Of a DNA stretch of 64,000 nucleotides, positions 29,688 through 39,297 are shown piece after piece. This DNA comes from Trichomonas vaginalis G3. Taxonomy: Eukaryota; Parabasalia; Trichomonadida; Trichomonadidae. The DNA lies in NCBI RefSeq assembly GCF_026262505.1, contig NC_067203.1, forward strand, positions 10,788,001 through 10,852,000. Reading direction: 5' to 3'. The notes below the pieces were generated by a model. The model saw only the letters and a program-made list of their open reading frames with translations. It was not told the DNA's origin and searched no databases. Numbering within the stretch: position 1 is the first letter of the stretch; each line of letters starts with the position of its first letter. The position numbers and the translations under genes are program-made.

Positions 29688-31940
29688 TCAATTCTTTTTC
29701 TCTGTAGATGTGGAACGTTTGCTTTTCGATCTCTTTCGATGAACTTGAAAATATAAGTTATTATCGCTGAGAATCCTTTCCGAAATAGGAGCTTTACGTT
29801 TAGGAGGATTGTCGGATGAATTTTGTTTTTTATTGTTTGATTTTGTTGTTATGGAAGATTTTTTCTTATTTTTTTCAGAATTTTGCTTGCTATTAACTGA
29901 AACTTGTTTTGACGGCCCAACAATAGCATTTGTAGTAGGAAGAATTCCCAATAACGAGCGCATTTTCGATAATTGTTTTTCAATATGATCAAGAAGGTCC
30001 AGCTTATGTTCTAGATTACTAGACATTTGATTTGTAGAAGGATGGTTTTGATTTTCTGGTTCTAAATCTGTAGAGTCTGCAATATTTGAATTTTCGGAGC
30101 GAATTGGAGCATCTGAACCTTGATTTGTATCGGCTTGCTCAAAATTAGTTTGAATTGGAGTGGATGAATTAAAATCTGGATGATTTAATGTTTCATTAAA
30201 TAATGCCATAATTTTTTCTCTTTTTTCATTAATAAACTTAGTGATCATTGTATCTTTATCTGTTAGATCGATCGATTTGAGTATATCTGCATCATGAACT
30301 GGAATATTTTCGAACAATGAACTCGATTCTATGGAACCATATGGAGAAATCTCGTTCTGAGCCAAAGAAAGATCACTTACGTTGTATTGTTTGATAGAAA
30401 AAATTGTTTTCTCAAGTTCTTTTTGAAAGCAGTCAAGAATATAATTTTTGTAGCTATCAGTGATAACGGTTTTTATATGGCGCTCGATCTTCTGGTTATT
30501 TTTGATGGCGTTATATTTATCTAATTGGATTTGAGATATCTTCTTAATAGCTTCATAAATGTTTGGATGTTTTAACGAAGAAAATTCTGAATGCATACTC
30601 TCGAGGCAATCATTAGTGAATATTGCAGTTGCATTATTATATTGAGATATTAAATTGTAGTGCGGCAACCAAACTTTGTTGAAATAATCAATATAATCTT
30701 TGATCGAATCAACTTTATTTTGATTAATTATATGCATTGTAAGTACAAATTCTTCATGAGACATGAATGGAGTAATAGAATATAGCTTAAATAAAGAATT
30801 TTGTAAAGTATTGAAATTTTTTGTATAAAGTGCTACAAGTTTCCTGTGTAAAGCTTGTTTGAAATGAAATAGGCATCCAATTATACGGACTTTAGGGAAA
30901 ATTTGTTGAAGTGCCTCTATCATTCCCTTTTCAAAATCACAATGAATTTGAATTAGCTTTGAAAATTGAATACCCTTGACAGTAAAAATATATTCAAATG
31001 CCTTCTTATAAGATTCAAATGTGCGGTTTTTCATGAATATAAATAAAAGTGGTAGATATTGATTTGTTGAAGGTTCACAAATCATAATTGTTAGCATCTG
31101 TCCTTTTTGAAAATGTTTTGGTGTAATTTTAAAAGTTCCATCGCAAAATAAATCTGTGGCTTCTTTTGCAAATTGAATTGCCTTCTCAAAACCAAAAAAC
31201 ATCGTCTCACAATTTGCTTGAAAATCATGGCCAATGAAAAACTGCTCGCCATTTATTAAACAAAAATTAGCAATTTCATCGTCTGTAATTTTTTCTCCAA
31301 CAGAAAATTTTCTGGACTTATTATAAACTTCCCTGACCAATGAATCTTTAATTAATGGGTTTTCATCAGTACCAACAGCAAGTTCTGTCATAAATTTTTT
31401 AATCTGCTGAAAAGTGCCGTTGTCTTCAGAAAATTTTGCCATTGCCTTATTGTATATTTCTGTCAGAGTCATTGATTTATGAAGATCATTTTTTTCATTT
31501 TGTAACTTTTTAAATTGTCTGCATTCGGGTATATGTTCCTTTTGTAAATCTTCGGAAACTGAACTGTTCTCAATTTTAACTAAATAACGTGCTTGACAAG
31601 AATGATCGATGCAACGGTAGTAACGTTCAATATTATTTGAATTAATAATATTTGTATGATCATGCGAATAAAGCATATCTTTGCGAACAATTGTATCAGG
31701 ATATTTTCCAGTAACTGCGGGAATATTTTTAACTGCAATATAACTAAAATATCTTCTGACAGCTTTAGATTCATTTTCGGCGTATTTAATATTAAAATAT
31801 TGAAGAACTTGTTTGATTATATTCGTTTTTTCATCTCTCGATGTTGATTTTTGGTATTTATCAGATTGTTCCCTGATAAATATTTTATTTTCGTTTGTAA
31901 AGTTTGCTCTTTTTTGATTAAATATAGATGATTTTCCCAT
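29688..31940 (-). CDS. MULE-type transposase
   Basis: This 750-residue protein shows the MULE layout. The N-terminal third has a FLYWCH/WRKY-like zinc-binding arrangement (YYRCIDHSC ... HIPEC near residues 105-140). The catalytic part has DGTF near residue 265, a second aspartate in HCDFEKG near 331, a CLFHFKQ motif near 356 and a candidate glutamate in DCLESMHSEF near 445. The C-terminal 150 residues are Q/S/K/P-rich and end in a basic nuclear-type tail. The frame is uninterrupted, so the enzyme may be functional. TCATTTTTTA stands just before the ATG, like a trichomonad initiator. The palindromic element lies 28 bases beyond its stop codon, so the 3' side of this MULE may be displaced or lost. 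Confidence 0.85.
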   Translation of the reverse strand: MGKSSIFNQKRANFTNENKIFIREQSDKYQKSTSRDEKTNIIKQVLQYFNIKYAENESKAVRRYFSYIAVKNIPAVTGKYPDTIVRKDMLYSHDHTNIINSNNIERYYRCIDHSCQARYLVKIENSSVSEDLQKEHIPECRQFKKLQNEKNDLHKSMTLTEIYNKAMAKFSEDNGTFQQIKKFMTELAVGTDENPLIKDSLVREVYNKSRKFSVGEKITDDEIANFCLINGEQFFIGHDFQANCETMFFGFEKAIQFAKEATDLFCDGTFKITPKHFQKGQMLTIMICEPSTNQYLPLLFIFMKNRTFESYKKAFEYIFTVKGIQFSKLIQIHCDFEKGMIEALQQIFPKVRIIGCLFHFKQALHRKLVALYTKNFNTLQNSLFKLYSITPFMSHEEFVLTMHIINQNKVDSIKDYIDYFNKVWLPHYNLISQYNNATAIFTNDCLESMHSEFSSLKHPNIYEAIKKISQIQLDKYNAIKNNQKIERHIKTVITDSYKNYILDCFQKELEKTIFSIKQYNVSDLSLAQNEISPYGSIESSSLFENIPVHDADILKSIDLTDKDTMITKFINEKREKIMALFNETLNHPDFNSSTPIQTNFEQADTNQGSDAPIRSENSNIADSTDLEPENQNHPSTNQMSSNLEHKLDLLDHIEKQLSKMRSLLGILPTTNAIVGPSKQVSVNSKQNSEKNKKKSSITTKSNNKKQNSSDNPPKRKAPISERILSDNNLYFQVHRKRSKSKRSTSTEKKN

Positions 31941-31993
31941 TAAAAAATGAAATGATGCAAAATTTACGAAAACCGTTCGAAAATTGAATCAAA

Positions 31994-32058
31994 AATGAAA
32001 AGTAATACTTAAATGAGGAATTCTTTGAGATATTGGTCTTAGATTGAATGTAGCGTCA
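31994..32058 (+). repeat. 65-bp direct repeat, copy 1 (upstream of MULE transposase)
   Basis: This block, containing TTCTTTGAGATATTGGTCTT, is repeated exactly at 32161-32225 in the same orientation. It lies 54 bases upstream of the transposase start and could be a subterminal or promoter repeat of the MULE. Confidence 0.9.
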
Positions 32059-32160
32059 TTCTTATATAGAATATATATTCATATCATCGGAAATTTGATA
32101 AAAAGCATATAATAAATGTCAAAAAAGTGAACAAATAAGCAAAGATATTTTTTAAAAAAC

Positions 32161-32225
32161 AATGAAAAGTAATACTTAAATGAGGAATTCTTTGAGATAT
32201 TGGTCTTAGATTGAATGTAGCGTCA
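32161..32225 (+). repeat. 65-bp direct repeat, copy 2
   Basis: Identical to 31994-32058, with 102 bases between the copies. The mariner inserted 19 bases to its right. Confidence 0.9.
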
Positions 32226-32244
32226 CAAATTTCACAAATATATA

Positions 32245-33543
32245 GGGTGTCCAAAGGTGCGTTTAGCACAGCGCTCTATATGAGACTATTAAAGGAGATA
32301 TATGCTGATTATAAATATATAATAAAAAATATGAATATATGTATATGATGAGTATGTTGTATTTTGGCGCCATGCCGGGATATAAAATGAATTTTGAGAC
32401 AAGAGGCGGTTTCGCGGGAAATTTTGGCGGGATTTTTTTCATTTTTTTAATGAATCATAAAGAAAACATCCTCGCTCTTGCAAAAAAATGCAAAGACTGT
32501 AAAAAAATCTACGAGACATTGGTAAAATGCTTCGGTATGGATGCTCCTAGCTATTCCACTGTAACGTATCATGTTAGGATGTATCACTTCATGAACAAAA
32601 AGGCGCCCATCATAAAAATTGACAAAAAATCGCCGGATCAAAGAAAAATCAAAGCAATTCTTCAAGCGCTAGATGAAGACCCAAGAGCATCACTCAGAAG
32701 GATAGAGGAGATGACAAAGATACCACGTACAACAGTCAGTTATTATCTGCACAATTATTTGAACTACAAACTAGCGTATACACGTTGGGTTCCGCACAAC
32801 CTTAATTCAGTTCAAAAAAAATCTAGAGTCCAATCTTCGAAAGAGCTCCTCTCTATATTGGGTGCGTATCAATCCAAGAAGTTTCGCTTTTTAGTAACAG
32901 GGGACGAGTCTTGGTTTCAATATGCAACAGAAGCCAAAATCATGTGGATCCCGAAGGATGAAAATCCGCAAACATTCCCGAAGAAAAAATTGACACACCA
33001 ATGATGATGTTGTCGGTTTTTTGGGGCGTGAATGGCATCATCGCAATTGATATTCTTCAAAAACCTAATACGATGAATGCTCAGTATCTAATTGACAATG
33101 TTCTTACTCAAATTATCAATTCTGATGAGTTTGAGAAATCCAAACAACAAAAACAAAAGTTTGCAATTCATTTTGATAATTCAAGAGTTCACAAAAGTCA
33201 TAAGGTAATGAATTACTTGTTGGAAAACAATGTCAAAGTTGTTCCAAACCCAATTTATTCACCTGATATTGCACCCTCTGACTTTTATTTATTCGGCACG
33301 CTAAAAAAGAGAGCTGAAGGACGCGAATTCGCGAGTCCAGATGATCTTGAAAATTTTGTAAGAGAGCAATTTGAGCAATTTTCTCATGATGATTTAAAGC
33401 GTGTCTTTCAAGCCTGGATCGATCGCTGCGAACGCGTGATTGAATCCAATGGTGATTATATTTAAATAAACTTTATATATATGTAACTTGTTTATTTCTA
33501 TTCGCAGTATTCAGGTTTGTGCTAAACACACCTTTGGACACCC
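32245..33543 (+). mobile_element. mariner (Tc1/mariner) element, 1299 bp
   Basis: The element starts GGGTGTCCAAAGGTGCG and ends with its reverse complement at 33518-33543 (about 25 of 26 terminal-repeat positions agree). TA flanks both ends (32243-32244 and 33544-33545), the hallmark target duplication. The length and the DD34D transposase inside fit a full-length mariner. Its transposase frame has one shift, so this copy looks inactive. Confidence 0.93.
32450..33465 (+). pseudogene. mariner transposase, DD34D, one frameshift
   Basis: The start MNHKENILALAKK is preceded by TCATTTTTTTA, an initiator-like motif. An N-terminal helix-turn-helix region (SLRRIEEMTKIPRTTVSYYL) is followed by the first catalytic aspartate in VTGDESW. 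After a single-base shift in an A run around 32980-32990 the frame continues with HFDNSRVH (second aspartate) and SPDIAPSDFYLFG (third), which are 34 residues apart. The WVPHNL linker between the DNA-binding and catalytic parts matches mariner. Without the shift it would be about 338 residues, the usual mariner size. Confidence 0.9.
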
Positions 33544-33579
33544 TATAATTTACTATACAATTTTATTCATTTTTTTAAA

Positions 33580-34686
33580 ATGGCTGACGACAGTCTGTAT
33601 CAACTAACTCAACTAGTCAAGCATAATGATTATTCTTCGGATTCATTAAATCAACTTTATCAATGCATAAGTACAATGACAGAAAGATCAATTGGATGCT
33701 TGAATTGGGATAAATTTTTCAAAAAAATCACAGTGACTGATGAAGTTCTTTTACATTTTTTAGCATCCGTTTTAAACATTGAAAAGATATCAGAATGTTT
33801 CAAGGATTCTATTTTTTATCACAATATTAATCTTGAAAAATTCAGTAATTTAACTGAAACAGAACAACAAACAATTTTAAATTCCTACAAAGCGGATAAA
33901 TTTACATATTACATAATGTGCTCACAAATTGTAAAATCAAACTGGAACAATTTATCCCAAACTTTAGTTAATATTGCAAATCAATATTTGCCATTTTTAG
34001 ATGAAGAAAAGCAAATATATATATTTACTGAAATAACTGGCAATTATCAAAATTTTGAAATTTCAGTTGCAAACTTGTTACTTTTTTATGAAAACGATGA
34101 AGAAAAATTAAGCAACTGTTTTAATTTAACATTGTTCCAGCAAATTTATTCCAAAAATGGAATCGAGCAAATGATATTTTTTGCTGCAAATACAATTTGT
34201 TGCAATAACACTTCTATCAATTTTTACAATCTCCTTGAAATTGAAGAAATGAATCCATTTGATTTTTTTTATTTCTCAATTCAATATAAAGAGATATTAA
34301 ATTGCGATGATTTTCCAAAAGTTACAGAAGTAATCACAGGTTTAATCTCAGCTTCAAATATTAATGCTATTATGCGAATTTGCCAAAAAATTTTGGGTAA
34401 AATTACATTTTATAAATGTAATTATTGCCATATTACCTCAATATGGAATTTTATCACAAATGCAGCAATAATTCTTCCTGATGAAGATTTATTAATCAAA
34501 TTATTAAAATTCATAGAAAAAACAGAAAAAGCAACAGATGAATTATTCGAACCGGAGAATGATTTGGGTTTCTATGAATATTTAAATTTGATTTTCTCAG
34601 ATATTACATCTGCGAGAAATAAGCAATTTCTCTTGGAATTTCTAAATACCCATGAAGATGACTTCACTTATGATCAAACATTGTGA
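33580..34686 (+). CDS. hypothetical helical (armadillo-like) protein, 368 aa
   Basis: The start MADDSLYQLTQLVK follows TTATTCATTTTTTTAAA, a good trichomonad initiator. The whole protein is a run of amphipathic helices with L, I, F and N in a pattern typical of degenerate armadillo/HEAT solenoids, without a catalytic motif. Similar-looking proteins lie at 53346-54701 and 59529-60845. The gene starts 35 bases beyond the mariner's right TA, so the mariner sits in its promoter-side DNA. Function unknown. Confidence 0.7.
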   Translation: MADDSLYQLTQLVKHNDYSSDSLNQLYQCISTMTERSIGCLNWDKFFKKITVTDEVLLHFLASVLNIEKISECFKDSIFYHNINLEKFSNLTETEQQTILNSYKADKFTYYIMCSQIVKSNWNNLSQTLVNIANQYLPFLDEEKQIYIFTEITGNYQNFEISVANLLLFYENDEEKLSNCFNLTLFQQIYSKNGIEQMIFFAANTICCNNTSINFYNLLEIEEMNPFDFFYFSIQYKEILNCDDFPKVTEVITGLISASNINAIMRICQKILGKITFYKCNYCHITSIWNFITNAAIILPDEDLLIKLLKFIEKTEKATDELFEPENDLGFYEYLNLIFSDITSARNKQFLLEFLNTHEDDFTYDQTL

Positions 34687-35287
34687 GGTCATTTTTGATC
34701 AACAAATTAATTGAAATTCCGATCAAAAAAAAATTCACAAATTGGATCAAAAAAATCGAATCTCAAGTTAAAAATAAAAAATTTCCACATTTTTATCAAA
34801 TTTAGATTTTTTTTTCAAATCATGCGAATTGATTGAATAATTGCATATTTTATCCCATGCATCTAGAAGTATGTGTAATATTTTTGCTTTCATCAAGAAA
34901 TTGTCGAATTTGATCTTAATTTTTTTTGAAAAATATACTTTTAGAAAAAGAAATAGTGATTGAATAGCTGCCCATGCTGTAAAAGGGTTATTTTTACAAG
35001 TAAAAAAATTGTTATTTTTCGAGCAAGTCGAGGCTTTTTTACCATCTTATTTTTGAAAAATTTACGAAAAATTATATCTGAAAAAACGCTTCATTTTGAT
35101 ATCTTACAATGATAAAATACCAATGTTGCTGGGATATAATAGCTACACCTGGACATCTACTACATTAATGCGTATGACAGGTAAAGTTGATTTCAAAAGT
35201 ATAGCCTGGAAAGATTACAATAAATCAACGATAATTCAAAAAAAATTTCTTATAAGTTAACATAATAAAAATTTAATTTTTATATTG
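34687..35287. other. gene-free AT-rich stretch
   Basis: I see no coding frame, RNA gene or clear repeat here. Several short TGATCAAAA runs follow the upstream stop codon. Confidence 0.6.
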
Positions 35288-35297
35288 CTTGTATTAT
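35288..35297. repeat. target-site duplication of MULE-type element, left
   Basis: CTTGTATTAT, repeated exactly at 36496-36505. Confidence 0.85.
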
Positions 35298-35509
35298 GAG
35301 TGGGGGACAAACTCGCCCATTGTCACTTTTTCATTAACCTTAAACTTATAATTTTCATTATTTTTAATTAACCTTATTTCTTTCCCAATTCCTGATTTAT
35401 TTTATTCACTTACTATTAAAAGTCACATTTTAATAAAATATAATAATTTATTTATAGCATTTTTTACTATACTGTAATAAAAAATTAATTATAATAAATT
35501 AAATGTTTA

Positions 35510-35866
35510 TTAAATCAAATGTTTTCTTTGCAATAATATTTTTAATGTTGAGTAAACAATGTTGGGATCAAGTGTATCATTTTTCAGACCTTTCTGAACA
35601 GCTTCAAGCATACTGATGCATTCGACTTTTTTAAATTGTGTCATTTCTTCGAAATCTCTTGTGACTTTTTTGATAACTTTAACACTTCTCTCTGAATCCA
35701 GACCTTTAATTTGCAACTTAATCAGGAATGAAGGAACAACACTGGAATATAACTCGATGACAAGTTCATCGAGTCGAAGATTTGGTTGTACACCACTTGT
35801 ATGTGCCGGATACCATTGTGTCAAATTTTTTCTGAAATTAACTTTAAAAGTACTAAGTAAGATCAT
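35510..35866 (-). CDS. gene-like segment inside the MULE-type element (118 codons)
   Basis: The reading runs from MILLSTFKVNFRKNL to ILLQRKHLI, with a balanced, globular-looking composition (LRLDELVIELYSSVVPSFLI; FEEMTQFKKVECISMLEAVQ). It looks like the C-terminal part of a larger protein rather than a whole gene. TTAATTTCAG just before FRKNL could be a 3' splice site, which would make this a terminal exon. I recognise no family. It does not resemble a transposase, so capture of a host gene piece is the favoured reading. Confidence 0.45.
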   Translation of the reverse strand: MILLSTFKVNFRKNLTQWYPAHTSGVQPNLRLDELVIELYSSVVPSFLIKLQIKGLDSERSVKVIKKVTRDFEEMTQFKKVECISMLEAVQKGLKNDTLDPNIVYSTLKILLQRKHLI

Positions 35867-36350
35867 GAGATATAGCAATATATGTTTAAACTAACTTATA
35901 TTTTGGTTGTACACCACTTGTATGTGCCGGATACCATTGTGTCAAATTTTTTCTGAAATTAACTTTAAAAGTACTAAGTAAGATCATGAGATATAGCAAT
36001 ATATGTTTAAACTAACTTATATTTTGGTTGTACACCACTTGTATGTGCCGGATACCATTGTGTCAAATTTTTTCTGAAATTAACTTTAAAAGTACTAAGT
36101 AAGATCATGAGATATAGCAATATATGTTTAAACTAACTTATATTTTGGTTGTACACCACTTGTATGTGCCGGATACCATTGTGTCAAATTTTTTTCTGAA
36201 ATTAACTTTAAAAGTACTAAGTAAGATCATGAGATATAGCAATATATGTTTAAACTAACTTATATTTTGGTTGTACACCACTTGTATGTGCCGGATACCA
36301 TTGTGTCAAATTTTTTCTGAAATTAACTTTAAAAGTACTAAGTAAGATCA
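35784..36350. repeat. 121-bp tandem repeat, about 4.7 units
   Basis: GGTTGTACACCACTTGTATG begins units at 35784, 35905, 36026, 36147 and 36269; the fourth unit has one extra T. Units are almost identical. The first unit overlaps the 5' part of the gene-like segment, so the array grew by duplicating the beginning of that segment. Confidence 0.95.
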
Positions 36351-36495
36351 TTTATTTTTGCATAATATAATGCCAATATGGTTTCTTTTGATTTTATTTC
36401 ATTTATAAGCAAATCAGATTTACCCAAAAACTCCACTCCATAAGCGTTCATTTGCTAAATTAAAAAGTGACAATGGGCTAGTCTGTCCCTTTCTC

Positions 36496-36505
36496 CTTGT
36501 ATTAT
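36496..36505. repeat. target-site duplication of MULE-type element, right
   Basis: CTTGTATTAT, matching 35288-35297. Confidence 0.85.
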
Positions 36506-37056
36506 ACTTAAGTATATAATATATTTAAATCTTAGAATGAAAATTCGGGACGCCCTAGCTATTCAATTTTCCCTTAGGACGCCCATAAACCTCTCAAAAA
36601 TGTGATGTAAATATCACAATTTTGAGAAATTTACACTAGGACGCCTTAGGACGCCAACCCCCCTTTTTACCGATTTTTCGAAAAATTTTCAGCTCTAAAT
36701 CTAATTATCTTCGCAATTTAATACACTAATGTAGAAGATGCCAAACAATCCCTAATTTTTCAAAATTTTCAGGAGAAAAAGGACCGAAGAAAATTTGTCC
36801 TTCTTGCTATCTGACTCATTTGACTTTACTTATTAATGCTATTGAAAAGGGTCATGCAGATTTTAATATCAGATCAAAACTTTTTCAATTGATTTCTGAC
36901 ATTCCGATATAATCTACTGGGGATCAAAGAATTGGACAAATTCAAGCCCAGAATTAAAATGTCCTGATGATGATTATTGAATATTACTGATATAACCATG
37001 AATAAAGAATGAGAGAAACTTTAAATGTTTGACTCACTAGCTCATCTTGTTCATGA
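36506..37056. other. gene-free stretch with hairpin and possible gene remnant
   Basis: The stretch holds a hairpin at about 36592-36626 and TTAGGACGCC direct repeats near 36574 and 36645. A reading such as CPSCYLTHLTLLINAIEKGH near 36800-36860 is interrupted by stops soon after and may be an old gene remnant. Nothing else is supportable. Confidence 0.45.
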
Positions 37057-37297
37057 TGTAATTTCAGGAACTAATATAGGATATTTCTTAAGTTTAAGTC
37101 AGTGTTATATATTAGTTCTCCTATATTAACAACATCTTAAAGTAATTTTTCTTCATCTGTGCCATATTTCTTCTTTGGCAATGATTTTGATTAATATTCA
37201 GCATCTTGTTGTATTTTTTCGATGTTCTTTTGAAGACTATCAACTTCTCTTCTTTTCGTTTGAATAGTATTTTAAGAACATTGTCTGATTGAAAGTA
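37057..37297 (-). pseudogene. decayed partial copy of the coiled-coil gene at 41245-42219
   Basis: Two blocks match the 3' part of the intact gene: GGAACTAATATAGGATATTT near 37075 against 41322, and the run from GTAATTTTTC to TTTGAATAG (37140-37270) against 41415-41535. An internal piece of about 50 bases is missing and several substitutions, stops and short gaps interrupt the frame. It is therefore a truncated, decayed duplicate about 4 kb from its source, in the same orientation. Confidence 0.85.
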
Positions 37298-37496
37298 TTT
37301 TTAAAATTAACTATATTTTTAATTGCTTATATATATATTTTTATTATACACAATTCATAGAGGTAATTATTCGCAATTCTTTGACAAGATATTGTTGATC
37401 AAATGAAATTCAATGATGGATAACAATATTCCACATCTATTATGCTCAAGTAAGATTTAGAAATGCATTTGAGCTTGTGTCTTAAACAATATGAGA

Positions 37497-38870
37497 TTAA
37501 TTGTAAGCATCTGATGTGTTGCATGTTATTGAATCAGACGAAGTTTTTTCTCTATGATTTCGTCTAATACAGATTACTATTACAATAGCTATTGTAGAGG
37601 CAATAATTAATGCACCAAAAACGCTTAAAAATACTATCAAATATGGGAATTTAACTCCAGCGTCAACATCTGGTTTTGATGTAGGCTTTGGATGTGAAAC
37701 ATCAATTAAATCTACAAGCCTCTTCGCACCATTGTTTGTTCTAAGAACAATTGTAGTGTTATTTGGATAATAATTCTTTGTTTCTTTCAGTTCTTCTATT
37801 TTTTCTGAATGAATTTTTAAATCATTTTTTGCCTGATGATTTCCCATTAAAACGAAATCTTCATAATAAATATCTAAATGTTCTACTTCTTTAATAATTG
37901 GATGTGTTTTGTGATATTCAATTCGTGTTGCTATTGTATTTTCTAATTTCTTTGCTTTGTTAAGCCTTTTTGCATGTCGTACACCAATTATAATTTCTGT
38001 TTCTGTTAATATACCTTCTTCTATATGTATAAATGTTTTAACTCTCACATAACGGTCCAAGGTTGGAGATAATGTTTGATATGGTGTATTAAATGGTGTT
38101 TGAATTGGAGTAGGAACTGGACTTGGAATTGGTGTTTGTGCAGGAAGTATTGAGTTGATATTTTTTGATGATGTGAAGAAAAGAATACTATTTGGATTTG
38201 CTTCTTTATCGATTATATTATAAGTGAATATATCAAATATATTATCATTCTTTTCGTATTTTAGAATCTTTTTATTATTTCCAGTAATGAATACTGATAA
38301 AGTTTTATACTTGATTGTTTCTTTAGATATTTCTAACGAAACATTTTCATCAACAGAGAAGTTATCATCTGATGAAATATAAACAACATTTTCATCTTCA
38401 ATTTTGATATTTTCTCCATTATTTGTTATTTCAGTTGAAATATGATATGGTTGTTGAATGAATGATATCTGAATTTCACAGTTTTGGAGTTGATTCGAGC
38501 AATAAACTTTGGATAAAGGATTAATATCATATATAGCAGTATAAATGTCTTCAGTATCTATTTTATTTGTTATTACAAATGGATCAACGATTGTACTGTT
38601 AGTTATCGAAATTTGTAACCTCGAATCAAGTTTTGGATAGAAAACATTTGCAGATATTGAAGAATTTGCTCCAATAATCAATGATCCATATACACATAAA
38701 TATTCGTCATTACTCAATGTTTTGAAAATGTCGAGATTTTTGTTTTGATCTAAATTTTTTGTCAAAAGTCGTCCATTACATTCGGGAAACATTGAAATAA
38801 GCTTTGTATCGATTTCTCTACTAATGTTACTATTATTATATCTTCGTAATGATAGTAACAACAAGAACAT
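37497..38870 (-). CDS. type I membrane surface protein with P/T-rich stalk, 457 aa
   Basis: The N-terminus MFLLLLSLRR looks like a short signal peptide. A long N/S/I-rich extracellular part (about 20-240) is followed by a P/T spacer of TPIPSPVPTPIQTPF type near residues 245-275, a second domain, a strong transmembrane helix near 415-440 (FPYLIVFLSVFGALIIASTI) and a short basic cytoplasmic tail. This layout is common in the large families of surface proteins of trichomonads. Many N-glycosylation-type sites are present. The ligand and role are unknown. Confidence 0.7.
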   Translation of the reverse strand: MFLLLLSLRRYNNSNISREIDTKLISMFPECNGRLLTKNLDQNKNLDIFKTLSNDEYLCVYGSLIIGANSSISANVFYPKLDSRLQISITNSTIVDPFVITNKIDTEDIYTAIYDINPLSKVYCSNQLQNCEIQISFIQQPYHISTEITNNGENIKIEDENVVYISSDDNFSVDENVSLEISKETIKYKTLSVFITGNNKKILKYEKNDNIFDIFTYNIIDKEANPNSILFFTSSKNINSILPAQTPIPSPVPTPIQTPFNTPYQTLSPTLDRYVRVKTFIHIEEGILTETEIIIGVRHAKRLNKAKKLENTIATRIEYHKTHPIIKEVEHLDIYYEDFVLMGNHQAKNDLKIHSEKIEELKETKNYYPNNTTIVLRTNNGAKRLVDLIDVSHPKPTSKPDVDAGVKFPYLIVFLSVFGALIIASTIAIVIVICIRRNHREKTSSDSITCNTSDAYN

Positions 38871-39020
38871 TTTAATAAAATTTCAATTTGACTTTTGAGA
38901 ATATTTATATTTTTATGAAATCAAAAATCTAAACATTTACTTTAGCCTATTAAAATATCATGGAATTTCCTGACAGTTTATTTACACTTTTGAATTGATT
39001 TTGTCAGAACATTTTATATT

Positions 39021-39297
39021 GGGGAGAAGCTTCCTAAACTTTTTAATCCCATAAATATGGTCATTATCTGGAATAAAGAGTTAAGCGTCATATGTCACTT
39101 TTTGTACTAAGGAAACATCAACTTTATGCGTTATGACTTTTCGATGAGGAAACAAGTGTTCACGTATTATAAACTTCCTTATTCCAATAAACCGACCCTA
39201 AACATAATTAATTCTAAGCATGATAATGGTCTCTTTTCTATGATAACCAAATCAATTTGGTTATCATAGTAAAGCACCAAAAACTGGAATAAGAATA
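39021..39297 (+). repeat. 277-bp terminal inverted repeat, left
   Basis: Pairs with 40501-40777. Includes ATGTCACTTTTTGTA, partly like the TCACTTTTT core of the other MULE-type ends in this window. Confidence 0.85.

Larger units (their letters stand above)
35298..36495. mobile_element. non-autonomous MULE-type element with captured segment, 1198 bp
   Basis: The 34-base ends 35298-35331 and 36462-36495 are inverted copies (29 of 34 positions agree), sharing GCCCATTGTCACTTTTT. The flanks 35288-35297 and 36496-36505 are both CTTGTATTAT, an exact 10-base target duplication, the size typical of Mutator-like elements. The inside holds a 119-codon open segment on the minus strand and a 121-base tandem repeat, but no transposase. 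The left end also contains TCACTTTTTCATTA, close to the trichomonad initiator consensus. Confidence 0.85.

Noticed and set aside
35900-36030. Trichomonad intron signals in the 121-bp repeat (GTATGT ... ACTAAC)
   Set aside because: The ACTAAC is not followed by the required CACAG-like end, so this looks accidental.
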